DNA of 15,656 nt, taken from an uncultured Clostridia bacterium (GTDB taxonomy: Bacteria > Bacillota > Clostridia > Oscillospirales > Ruminococcaceae). Each line of letters begins with the position of its first letter. Position 1 is the first letter of the stretch. Positions 1 through 7,304 of the stretch are shown here, in pieces. The DNA is taken from positions 1 through 15,656 of the forward strand of contig CALERQ010000048.1 in the NCBI GenBank assembly GCA_937907305.1, in the 5' to 3' direction. The notes beneath the pieces were generated by a model. That model did no database searches. It saw only the letters and a list, made by a program, of their open reading frames with translations, and was not told the DNA's origin. A program made the position numbers and the translations under genes.

Positions 1-266
1 TGCTCATAATCGAACACGAACTTTTCGCTGAGGAAGCCGAACTCGACGATCTCATCCACCCGGAACTGCTCCCGGAGTGCCTGGTTCTGCTCCCGGAAAT
101 CCCGGTATTTCAGGAACTGTTCCATCGTAAAGTTATTGCCGTTCTGCGCATCAATGACGCCGTGGCAGTCATCGCAGATGTAGTTCCCTTCGATCTTCCA
201 CGGAAGCAGCCCCTTTACCTTGCCGCCGCAGATGGCGCAAGGGGGTCTTTTATCAAACAAGCCCAT
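1..266 (-). CDS. DUF4428-like zinc-ribbon protein, N-terminal part (C-terminus outside window)
   Basis: An open frame of 88 complete codons runs off the left edge of the window, so the C-terminus is missing. The start is ATG at 266, preceded by AGGAGG about 8 nt away. The protein begins MGLFDK and has two CxxC pairs (C10/C13 and C31/C34), a typical treble-clef or ribbon zinc site. A charged segment rich in E, Q and R follows (about residues 48-70). Short proteins that begin MGLF(D/K)K with CxxC-x17-CxxC are typical of the DUF4428 family in Firmicutes, which often continue into a PH-like or SHOCT domain. That continuation cannot be seen here. The function of the family is unknown; a cytoplasmic location is inferred from the absence of a signal peptide or membrane segment. 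It has its own promoter (332-361) and is separated from the next gene by that gene's terminator. Confidence 0.72.
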   Translation of the reverse strand, partial: MGLFDKRPPCAICGGKVKGLLPWKIEGNYICDDCHGVIDAQNGNNFTMEQFLKYRDFREQNQALREQFRVDEIVEFGFLSEKFVFDYE

Positions 267-331
267 TATAAAATCCTCCTGTCACACAATTTTGGTGGTG
301 CCGCCCATGATAGCGGCATTATTGCATTTTT

Positions 332-361
332 ATTGTAGCAGACGCAGCAGTCCAGTTGCAA
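332..361 (-). promoter_or_regulatory. Sigma-A promoter for the DUF4428-like gene
   Basis: Read on the minus strand, TTGCAA (-35) and TACAAT (-10) are separated by 18 bp. The -10 lies about 65 bp upstream of the start codon at 266. No other candidate of similar quality was seen in the gap. Confidence 0.55.
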
Positions 362-390
362 GCATTCTGCGCGAAGCGCAGTTTTTGAGG

Positions 391-427
391 GATAAAAAGC
401 AGGGGACCCCGCGCAACAGGGTCCCCT
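391..427 (-). terminator. Rho-independent terminator of the Cthe_2159-type lipoprotein gene
   Basis: A perfect 9-bp inverted repeat (AGGGGACCC / GGGTCCCCT, 401-409 and 419-427) encloses a 9-nt loop. On the minus strand it is followed by GCTTTTTATC. It sits 73 bp after the stop codon at 500. Confidence 0.85.
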
Positions 428-499
428 AAGTTTCAGATTCGCTTCATTTCCGCACCGGATCAGCAGAGAACGGGCTTTAACATCGTTTCCTTAAACAGC

Positions 500-2290
500 T
501 TAACCGCGCCCGCTGGGGCCGCCCATATTGCCGGGGATGCCCTGCGGAGGCTGCTGGCCGCCGCCCATATTGCCGGGGTCGCCCATACCGCTGCCGTAGA
601 TGAGGCTTTCCATGGTGACGGTGGTGCTGGTGCTGCCCGCGGTGATGGTGTAGGTGCCGCCCTGTACCACACCGGGGGCGCTGACGACCACGCAGCCGAA
701 GGCTTTGGCGGGGGTGAAGCTGGCAAGAATGTTGCCAGCGGAATCCTTCAGAGTGATGGTCTGGCCGGCGGAGCCGGAGAGATTGACCAGGATGCTGCCC
801 TGGGTGGAAGCGGTACCGAAGTTTTCCGCCATGCCGGTGGAACCGGCCGCGACCACGATACCGCCGGTAATAGTAGCGCTGCCGTCGCAATCGATGGCGC
901 CATCGCCATTGGAGGTGGGGCCGCTGATATACAGCTCGCCGCCGGTCACTTCGATATCGCCGTTGGAATCGATGCCGTCGCCGGAGGCATTGACGGTGAC
1001 CACGCCGCCGGAGACGCGGATGAGGTAATCCCCGGAGCCGCCGAAGGCATCCGGCGCGAAGCCGAAGCCGCCAAAGCCGCTTTGATCGCTGCCGCCCGCG
1101 GCATTGATGCCGTCATCGCTGGCGACGATGGAGATGTTGCCGCCGGAGATGAGCACATTGGCGCCCTCCAGGCCCTCGTAGCTGCGGGTGATCTCTATGG
1201 TGCCGCTGGAGATGGTGAGGGTATCATCGGCGTGCATGCCGTCATCGCCGGTGGCGATGGTGAAGCTGCCGCCGGAGATGGTCACATCGCCATTGGAGTG
1301 GATGGCGTCATCGCAGCAATTGAGCTGGAAGGTACCGCCGGTAATGGTGACCTGCGTCCCGGCCTTGAGGCCCTTGGCGCTGGCGTCATCGGAGATGGTC
1401 TTGCCCGCGCCGCCCGCGGTGGTCACGGTGGTGGTGCCGCCGCTGATGGTCAGGGCGGTCTCCGCCTGGATGCCGTCCTCGCCCGCGGTGAGCTTGAGCG
1501 CGGAGCCGGTGATGACGATATAGCCCAGGGTGGTATCGCTGTCATTGGTGGAGCGCAGGGCATCCCCGCCGCTGGTGACAGTGATGGCGGCATCCTTGAC
1601 GGTCAGGCTATCCTTGCCGTTGATGCCGTGATTGACGGCGGTGACGGTGACGGAAGCCTTTTGGATGAGGAGGGTATCCTTGCCGGTGATGCCGTTATTG
1701 TAGTTGGCATTGACCGTCAGGCTGCCGTCGCCCGCGATCACCAGGTCGGACTTGGAATACAGGCAGGCATTGGGCTCTTCCTCCTCCGCCGAAGAGTAGC
1801 TATCCTCAAAGGTATAGCCTGCTCCATCGGTCAGGGTGGTAGCGGTGCCCTCCGGCAGGTAAAGGGTGGTGGTCTTGGACTTATAGACATACAGGGGACT
1901 GCCGGTGGAGCAGGTGATGGCAGCATCCCGCAGCACCAGGGTCACTTCCTCTTTGGGGGCATTTACAAGGATGCGGCCCTCGGTCATGGTGCCGGTAACC
2001 ACATAGGTGCCGCCCGCCGTGATGGTCACCACGCCGTTGGATACCTCCACGCCGGTGCCGGTAACGGCGGCCGACTGCCCGGAAAGGGCAATGGCGGTGG
2101 CGCCGCTTACATCGGGGGACTCCACATCGGCGGTGGTATCCGGGGTGGTAACGGTGTTTTCATTGTCGGTCACGGTGGTTCCGCCGGTGGTATTGCCGGT
2201 GGCGGCGCCGCTTTCGCCGCAGGCGGAAAGGCACCCGGCCAGCAGCGCGGCGCTTATGATAATAGACAGGATACGATATTTGCGTTTCAT
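500..2290 (-). CDS. Cthe_2159-family (DUF4353) carbohydrate-binding beta-helix lipoprotein
   Basis: This 596-residue protein has a lipoprotein signal peptide (residues 1-24) with two possible lipobox cysteines, LLAGC20 and LSAC24, so it should be anchored outside the membrane. A low-complexity Thr/Gly/Asn linker follows. From about residue 60 to 560 there is a long array of strands and turns with recurring patterns such as GDDGMHADD, SDDGINA, SGDGIDSNGD and NGDGAIDCDG. This matches the Cthe_2159 family, a calcium-binding right-handed beta helix described as binding cellulose-like and acidic polysaccharides. The tail (about 568-596) is rich in Gly, Pro, Met and Gln and contains PGNMGG twice. 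The start is ATG at 2290, 8 nt after AAAGGAGG. It is divergent from the VTC/DUF4956 pair, with mirror-image promoters between them, suggesting co-regulation. The family assignment is strong; the ligand is unknown. Confidence 0.88.
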   Translation of the reverse strand: MKRKYRILSIIISAALLAGCLSACGESGAATGNTTGGTTVTDNENTVTTPDTTADVESPDVSGATAIALSGQSAAVTGTGVEVSNGVVTITAGGTYVVTGTMTEGRILVNAPKEEVTLVLRDAAITCSTGSPLYVYKSKTTTLYLPEGTATTLTDGAGYTFEDSYSSAEEEEPNACLYSKSDLVIAGDGSLTVNANYNNGITGKDTLLIQKASVTVTAVNHGINGKDSLTVKDAAITVTSGGDALRSTNDSDTTLGYIVITGSALKLTAGEDGIQAETALTISGGTTTVTTAGGAGKTISDDASAKGLKAGTQVTITGGTFQLNCCDDAIHSNGDVTISGGSFTIATGDDGMHADDTLTISSGTIEITRSYEGLEGANVLISGGNISIVASDDGINAAGGSDQSGFGGFGFAPDAFGGSGDYLIRVSGGVVTVNASGDGIDSNGDIEVTGGELYISGPTSNGDGAIDCDGSATITGGIVVAAGSTGMAENFGTASTQGSILVNLSGSAGQTITLKDSAGNILASFTPAKAFGCVVVSAPGVVQGGTYTITAGSTSTTVTMESLIYGSGMGDPGNMGGGQQPPQGIPGNMGGPSGRG

Positions 2291-2320
2291 ATTTGGTTCC
2301 TCCTTTCGGTCGATGGCCCT

Positions 2321-2353
2321 ATGATAAAACCGTACGCTAAAGAAAAGCTAAAG
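2321..2353 (-). promoter_or_regulatory. Activator-type promoter of the lipoprotein gene with two CTTTAGC boxes
   Basis: Read on the minus strand: CTTTAGC (2347-2353), 4 bp (TTTT), CTTTAGC (2336-2342), 9 bp, then TATCAT as -10 (2321-2326). There is no good -35; the promoter-proximal box occupies that place. The 7-4-7 direct repeat with an 11-bp period next to the -10 is the classic layout of a pho-box-like site for PhoB/OmpR-family regulators. The expected leader is about 24 nt. Box pattern and spacing are directly visible; the regulator is inferred. Confidence 0.65.
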
Positions 2354-2368
2354 AAAAAAAGTTTTTTC

Positions 2369-2401
2369 CTTTAGGCAGGCTTTAGGCGGCGGCTTTAAGA
2401 T
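2369..2401 (+). promoter_or_regulatory. Activator-type promoter of the VTC/DUF4956 pair with two CTTTAGG boxes
   Basis: On the plus strand: CTTTAGG (2369-2375), 4 bp (CAGG), CTTTAGG (2380-2386), 9 bp, then TAAGAT as -10 (2396-2401). Box length, spacer and distance to the -10 are identical to those of the opposing promoter at 2321-2353. A third, partial box (CTTTAAG, 2393-2399) overlaps the -10. The expected leader is about 25 nt. Confidence 0.65.
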
Positions 2402-2416
2402 AAGGCCATCCAATCC

Positions 2417-2424
2417 GAAAGGGG
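2417..2424 (+). promoter_or_regulatory. Ribosome binding site that sets the VTC-protein start at 2433
   Basis: GAAAGGGG ends 8 nt before ATG 2433. An in-frame GTG at 2424 overlaps this site and so is unlikely to be the start. Confidence 0.7.
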
Positions 2425-2432
2425 TGCCCGAC

Positions 2433-3179
2433 ATGGCAAACGGAACACAATACAGCTTCCAGCGCATCGAAAAGAAATACTTTATCTCTCCCGCGCAGAT
2501 GGAAGCGCTGCTGGATGTGATGCGCCAGCACATGACCGCCGACCGCTACGGCGAATACGCCATCGGCAACATCTACTGCGATACCGATAATTTCCGGCTC
2601 ATCCGGGCCTCGCTGGAAAAGCCCGCCTATAAAGAAAAGCTGCGCATCCGCTGCTACGGTGTGCCGAAGGCGGGGGATAAGGTCTTTGTGGAGCTGAAAA
2701 AGAAATGCGGCGGCGTGGTGTATAAGCGCCGGGTCACCGCACCCCTGCCCCAGGCAGAGCGCTTCCTGCGCGCCGAGACCGCCCCGGCCGAATGGGGACA
2801 GATCGGGCAGGAGCTGCAATGGTTCCAGCGCTTTTACGATACCATGCCCCGCATGTATATCGGCTATGACCGTACCGCCTGGGCGGGCACCGAAGACCCG
2901 GAGCTGCGAATCACCTTTGACCGGAACATCCGCTGGCGGTGCGACCGCCTGACGCTGGACGCGGGCGATGACGGCAAGCGCCTGCTGCCGGAGGATCAGA
3001 TCCTGATGGAGGTCAAGATCCCCGGAGCCTGCCCGCTGTGGCTGTGCCGGGCGCTTTCCGCGCTGGAGATCTATCCGACCTCGTTTTCGAAATACGGGGC
3101 GTGCTACAAGGAAATGTGCCGGGAGGCCGATGCCCCCGCACGGATGAATGATTCAAAGGAGGCGCATCGCTGTGCTTAA
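2433..3179 (+). CDS. VTC-domain protein (putative polyphosphate polymerase, CYTH-like tunnel fold)
   Basis: The 248-residue protein is almost entirely one VTC domain. Visible family features in order are an N-terminal FQRIEKKYF (Arg/Glu/Lys-Lys of the basic tunnel), IYCDTDNF, the basic strand YKEKLRIRCYG, VFVELKKKCGGVVYKRRV, YIGYDRTAWAG, LRITFDRNIRWR, and a C-terminal ILMEVKI followed by SFSKYGACYKE. In the eukaryotic VTC complex this fold makes polyphosphate from nucleotide triphosphate inside a tunnel lined by such Arg/Lys/Glu residues. For bacterial stand-alone versions that activity is an inference. There is no signal peptide or membrane helix, so it is probably cytoplasmic, likely at the membrane through its DUF4956 partner. 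Its last 8 nt overlap the DUF4956 gene, and the two should be translationally coupled. ATG 2433 is preferred over GTG 2424 because of the ribosome binding site. Confidence 0.87.
   Translation: MANGTQYSFQRIEKKYFISPAQMEALLDVMRQHMTADRYGEYAIGNIYCDTDNFRLIRASLEKPAYKEKLRIRCYGVPKAGDKVFVELKKKCGGVVYKRRVTAPLPQAERFLRAETAPAEWGQIGQELQWFQRFYDTMPRMYIGYDRTAWAGTEDPELRITFDRNIRWRCDRLTLDAGDDGKRLLPEDQILMEVKIPGACPLWLCRALSALEIYPTSFSKYGACYKEMCREADAPARMNDSKEAHRCA
3155..3162 (+). promoter_or_regulatory. Ribosome binding site that sets the DUF4956 start at GTG 3172
   Basis: AAAGGAGG lies inside the end of the VTC gene, 9 nt before GTG 3172. An upstream in-frame ATG at 3148 would place this strong site inside the coding region and has no site of its own, so GTG 3172 is preferred. 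Confidence 0.75.
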
Positions 3180-3834
3180 CTCGATATTAGGGACCGAACT
3201 GACACTGACATCTTTTCTGATCTGCACGGGGGTTTCTCTGCTGCTGGGGGTTGGCACCGCGCTGGTGGCGGGCTACCGTAACCGCAGCACCCAAAGCCTT
3301 GCCATCACACTGGCGATCCTGCCGGCGGTGGTGCAGGCGGTCATTATGCTGGTGAATGGCAGCATCGGGGCAGGGATTGCCGTCGCCGGCGCGTTCAGCC
3401 TGGTGCGCTTTCGTTCCGCGCCGGGGACCGCCCGGGAGATCGCCGCTATTTTCCTGGCTATGGCCATTGGTTTGGCCACTGGCATGGGCTATGTGGGGCT
3501 GGCGGTGCTGCTGTTCCTCATCCTGGCCGGAGCCATGCTGGCGCTTACCGCGCTGCGCTTTGGCCAAAAGGAAGACGCCGGGCGCATCCTGAAGATCACC
3601 ATTCCGGAGGACCTGGATTACGACGGGCTGTTTGATGACCTGTTTGAGCGCTACACCACCGCCCACACGCTGGAAAAGGTGAAAACCACCAACATGGGCA
3701 CCCTGTACGAGCTGCGCTACCGCATCACCCTGCGGCAGGAGCCGGTCCCCAAGGCGTTCCTGGATGAGCTGCGCTGCCGCAACGGCAACCTGAACATCAC
3801 CTGCTGCCGGGAGGAAAGCCACGAAAGCCTGTAA
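3172..3834 (+). CDS. DUF4956 integral membrane protein
   Basis: This 220-residue protein has an N-terminal membrane half with about four to five hydrophobic segments (about residues 9-30, 41-62, 65-82, 91-108 and 110-130). A soluble C-terminal domain of about 85 residues (VLEN-like alpha/beta pattern from about 140) follows. The segment GAGIAVAGAFSLVRFRSAPG (about residues 63-82) and the following TAREIAAIFLAMAIGLATGMG are characteristic of the DUF4956 family. These proteins commonly sit beside VTC-domain genes, as here with an 8-nt overlap, and are thought to work with them at the membrane. Export or anchoring of the VTC product is plausible but unproven. The start is GTG 3172. Transcription ends at the shared terminator at 3847-3883. 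Confidence 0.85.
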   Translation: MLNSILGTELTLTSFLICTGVSLLLGVGTALVAGYRNRSTQSLAITLAILPAVVQAVIMLVNGSIGAGIAVAGAFSLVRFRSAPGTAREIAAIFLAMAIGLATGMGYVGLAVLLFLILAGAMLALTALRFGQKEDAGRILKITIPEDLDYDGLFDDLFERYTTAHTLEKVKTTNMGTLYELRYRITLRQEPVPKAFLDELRCRNGNLNITCCREESHESL

Positions 3835-3846
3835 ACAGCGCAAAAT

Positions 3847-3883
3847 ATCCCCCTATCCGCTTTGGGTAGGGGGATTTGTTTTA
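3847..3883. terminator. Bidirectional terminator between DUF4956 and the response regulator
   Basis: A 12-bp inverted repeat (3847-3858 and 3864-3875, one G-T pair) with a 5-nt loop is followed by TTTGTTTTAT on the plus strand. On the minus strand it is followed by ATTTTGC. It lies between two convergent genes, 12 nt after the DUF4956 stop codon, and can serve both. Confidence 0.85.
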
Positions 3884-3888
3884 TGGGA

Positions 3889-4572
3889 TCAGCCCGGCTC
3901 CTTCATGCGGTAGCCCACGCCGATCTCGGTGAGAATGTACTGCGGCTCGGCGGGGTTCCGCTCCAGCTTGCGGCGGATATTGGCCATATTGACCCGCAGC
4001 AGCTGGCTGTTGCCGCCGGCGGCATCGCCCCACATGGCCTCGCTGATGCGGTCGTAGGTGAGCACCTTGCCCGCGCTGCGGCTCAGGAGTTCCACCAGGC
4101 GGTATTCATTGGCGGTGAGGTGCACCGGCTGCCCGGCCAATGTGACCAAATGCTTATCGTAATCGATGGTCAGCTCGCCGGTGGTAAAGGCGGAAAGATT
4201 GACGGCAGGCCCGGCCCGGCGCAGCGCCGCCCGGATACGGGCCAGCAGCTCCGGGGAGCCGAACGGCTTGGTAATATAATCATCGGCGCCGTTATCCAGG
4301 GCGGCCACCTTTTCGCTTTCCTCGGTGCGGGCGGAGACCACGATGACCGGCAGGCCATAGCGCTGCCGCAGCTCCCGCAGCAGCTCCAGTCCATCGGCAT
4401 CCGGCAGGCCCAGGTCCAGCAGCATGGCACTGAACTCTGTCCTTTCCAGCGCCGCGCGGGCCTGGGCGGCACAGGTCGCCACCTCCACGGTGTAGCCATC
4501 ACCCTCCAGCACGGTTTTCATAAAATTGCTGATGGAAAACTCGTCCTCGACGATCAGGATCTTATTCAACAT
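3889..4572 (-). CDS. KdpE-type OmpR/PhoB-family response regulator
   Basis: The 227-residue protein has a receiver domain (about 1-115) with acidic pair E9/D10, phospho-acceptor D53 in LLDLGLPD, the S80 switch position in VVSAR, and K102 in TKPF. A C-terminal winged helix (about 128-224) has HLTANEYRLVELL, GKVLTYDRI, LRVNMANIRRKLE and the closing ILTEIGVGYRM. The end of the winged helix resembles KdpE more than PhoB. ATG 4572 follows an AGAGGAGG site that lies in the end of the kinase gene, and only 1 nt separates the two genes, so they are co-transcribed with the kinase first. KdpE normally activates potassium-transport genes, but no kdpFABC is in the window. The direct-repeat boxes at 2336-2386 are of the type this family binds, making it a candidate but unproven regulator of the neighbouring locus. 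Confidence 0.9.
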   Translation of the reverse strand: MLNKILIVEDEFSISNFMKTVLEGDGYTVEVATCAAQARAALERTEFSAMLLDLGLPDADGLELLRELRQRYGLPVIVVSARTEESEKVAALDNGADDYITKPFGSPELLARIRAALRRAGPAVNLSAFTTGELTIDYDKHLVTLAGQPVHLTANEYRLVELLSRSAGKVLTYDRISEAMWGDAAGGNSQLLRVNMANIRRKLERNPAEPQYILTEIGVGYRMKEPG

Positions 4573-4573
4573 G

Positions 4574-5653
4574 TTATTCCTCCTCTATTTCCGCCAGCGG
4601 CAGGGTGATGCAAAAGCTGGCGCCCCCCTGCGGGCGGTTGGCGGCGGTGATCTGCCCGCCATGGGCATTTACTATGGTGCGGCACACCGTCAGGCCGATG
4701 CCCATATTGCGGCGGTCGCTGCTGGTCTGCTCCGCACGGGTGCGCATCCCATCAAAAACATTTTCCAGACCGTGGCTATCCAGCCCCACGCCGTCATCCT
4801 CCACCCGGAGTTCCGCCTTGTCATTCCGGCGGCGGGCCGTCAGGGTGATGTTCTTTGCCCTTTCCCCGTGCAGGGCGGCGTTTTCCAGCAGGTTCAGCAG
4901 TACCTGCTCCATCAGGGTGGCATCCATCGGGGCCATCAGCAGTTCATCGGGGGCGGTCACCTGCACGGCAAAATCGGGGTACCGCCGGCGGAACTTGGCC
5001 GCCGCGCCCGCCATCACCTCCTCCACCGCCTCCGGCTGGGTAATGAGCCGGGTTTCGCCGTCACCGTTCAGTCGGGTGATGGTCAAGAGGTTTTCCACCA
5101 TGTGGATGAGCCACTCCGATTCCTCCTCGGCGCTTCGCAGCAGCTCCCGCTGCTTCTGGGGCGGCAGGGTATCCTGCTGCTCCAGCACTGTATTGATGGC
5201 CCCGGAAATGGCCGTAAGGGGGGTGCGCAGATCGTGGCTGACCGCCCGCAGCAGGTTGCCCCGGGTGCGTTCCTTTTCATTTTCCGCCCGCAGGCGCTGC
5301 TGGTCACGGCTGCGTACCGTCATGGCGCTGGTGAGGATACCCACCACAAACAGCGTTACAAAGGTGATGGGATATCCGGGGCCGGAAAAGCTCAGCTTGG
5401 AAAAGGGCTCGGTGAAGAAGTAATTGACCACAAAGACCGAAAGCAGCGAGCCCAAAAGACTCCACAGATAGCCATCGGTAAAAAAGCCGGTGAGGAATAC
5501 CGCCAGCACAAAAATGACCGGCGCGGTATCCTCGGCGTAGCCCATCTCCCCCAGATACAGGCAGATGAGCAGCGCGCACAGGTGCAAAAGCAGCATGGTG
5601 ATGGCATCCTGCTCCCATTTGGTATAGGTTTCGTCCCGCTCGATCGGCGGCAT
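4574..5653 (-). CDS. KdpD-like sensor histidine kinase lacking the N-terminal sensor domains
   Basis: The 359-residue protein starts with a DUF4118-type membrane domain of four helices (about residues 18-112), including the NYFFTEP segment typical of KdpD. A short charged coiled stretch (about 113-132) follows. The HisKA domain has the phosphorylation site AVSHDLRTPLTAI (H140). The ATPase domain has an N-box NLLENAALHG, a G1 box VEDDGVGL and a G2-like NMGIGLTVCR. Full-length KdpD is about 900 residues, with KdpD and universal-stress-protein domains before the membrane part; both are absent here and no remnant lies upstream. What it senses is therefore unknown. The start ATG 5653 follows GGGGGAGGGG. 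Its promoter is at 5686-5713. The downstream response regulator begins 1 nt after its stop codon. Confidence 0.88.
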   Translation of the reverse strand: MPPIERDETYTKWEQDAITMLLLHLCALLICLYLGEMGYAEDTAPVIFVLAVFLTGFFTDGYLWSLLGSLLSVFVVNYFFTEPFSKLSFSGPGYPITFVTLFVVGILTSAMTVRSRDQQRLRAENEKERTRGNLLRAVSHDLRTPLTAISGAINTVLEQQDTLPPQKQRELLRSAEEESEWLIHMVENLLTITRLNGDGETRLITQPEAVEEVMAGAAAKFRRRYPDFAVQVTAPDELLMAPMDATLMEQVLLNLLENAALHGERAKNITLTARRRNDKAELRVEDDGVGLDSHGLENVFDGMRTRAEQTSSDRRNMGIGLTVCRTIVNAHGGQITAANRPQGGASFCITLPLAEIEEE

Positions 5654-5685
5654 CGGGCCCCTCCCCCTTTCCTCTCTTTGGGATA

Positions 5686-5713
5686 ATCATACCATTTCCA
5701 GGCGTTTTTGCAA
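5686..5713 (-). promoter_or_regulatory. Promoter of the kinase/regulator operon
   Basis: On the minus strand, TTGCAA (-35, 5708-5713), 16 bp, then TATGAT (-10, 5686-5691) with an extended TGG just before it. The -10 is about 32 bp from the start codon. No CTTTAG box is present, so there is no visible sign of autoregulation by the factor that acts at 2321-2401. Confidence 0.65.
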
Positions 5714-5724
5714 AGTCCCCCGTC

Positions 5725-5759
5725 AAAAAAATCCCCCGCGGATAAAAGCCCGCAGGGGA
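5725..5759 (-). terminator. Rho-independent terminator of the liv operon
   Basis: Inverted repeat 5732-5740 / 5751-5759 (TCCCC and GCGG arms with one C-A mismatch). On the minus strand it is followed by an unbroken run of seven T. It starts 6 nt after the livF stop codon and just precedes the kinase promoter. Confidence 0.88.
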
Positions 5760-5764
5760 ATATT

Positions 5765-6455
5765 TTATTTGCCGAGGTATGCCTCGCGGATGACCGGGTT
5801 TTCCAGAAGCTCGCGTCCCGCGCCCTCCAGGATGATCTCGCCGGTTTCCATTACATAGCCGCGGTCAGCGGTGTGCAGGGCCATATTGGCGTTCTGCTCG
5901 ATGAGCAGGATGGTAACACCCTGCTTATTGATTTCCTTGATGATTTGGAAAATATCCCGCACGATGAGCGGGGCCAGGCCCAGCGAGGGCTCATCCATCA
6001 TCATCAGCTTGGGACGGCTCATCAGGGCGCGGGCCACGGCCAGCATCTGCTGCTCGCCGCCGGAAAGGGTGCCGGCCAGCTGCCAGTGGCGCTCCTTCAG
6101 GCGGGGGAACAGCTCATAGCACCACTCGATGTCGTCATCCAGCTTATCATGGCGCAGGTAGGCGCCGATCTTCATATTCTCCAGCACCGTCATATCCGGG
6201 AAGACCCGGCGGCCCTCCGGCACCAGGGTAATGCCCCGCTTGACGATCTCATCACTGGGCTTGCCCAGCAGCTCCTCGCCATTGTAGGTGATGGACCCGG
6301 CCTGAGCCTTGACCTGGCCGGCGATGGTGCGCAGGGTGGTGGATTTGCCGGCGCCATTGGCGCCTACCAGCGTAACGATGCTGCCATCCGGCACCTCAAA
6401 GGAGATATTCTTTACGGCGCGGATCCCGCCGTAATTGACCTGTAATTCCTGTACT

Positions 6456-6463
<8 letters not shown>
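5765..6463 (-). CDS. livF: Branched-chain amino acid ABC transporter, ATPase LivF
   Basis: The 232-residue ABC ATPase has Walker A GANGAGKST (34-42), the LVPEGRRVFPDMTVLEN stretch typical of LivF, signature LSGGEQQ (133-139), Walker B LMMMDEPSLGL (from 153), and EQNA in place of the switch histidine, as in other LivF proteins. Length matches the family (about 235). With LivG it forms the ATPase dimer on the cytoplasmic face of the LivHM permease. ATG 6463 overlaps the end of livG by 8 nt (ATGCTTAA), with GGGGGTGG just upstream. It is the last gene of the operon, followed by a strong terminator. Confidence 0.93.

Positions 6464-7296
<833 letters not shown>

Positions 7297-7304
<8 letters not shown>

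Noticed and set aside
367..386. Hairpin CTGCGC-GAA-GCGCAG followed by TTTTT on the plus strand
   Set aside because: Looks like a small terminator but no plus-strand gene lies upstream; kept only as a possible guard of read-through.
220..429. 69-codon plus-strand frame between the first two genes
   Set aside because: Overlaps the start of the zinc-ribbon gene, its promoter and a terminator; no ribosome binding site.
2354..2368. A-tract/T-tract centre of the divergent promoter considered as a terminator
   Set aside because: It lies upstream of both genes and between two promoters; an A/T stem without GC arms is more likely a bent spacer.
1082..2374. Long plus-strand open frame of Gly/Ala/Asp-rich protein opposite the lipoprotein gene
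   Set aside because: It is the antisense of a repetitive GC-rich gene with a signal peptide, ribosome binding site and family match; the plus-strand frame has no start signal or recognisable domain.
4526..5686. Long plus-strand frame opposite the histidine kinase gene
   Set aside because: His/Gln/Gly-rich composition without motifs is typical of antisense frames over GC-rich genes; the kinase on the other strand is complete.
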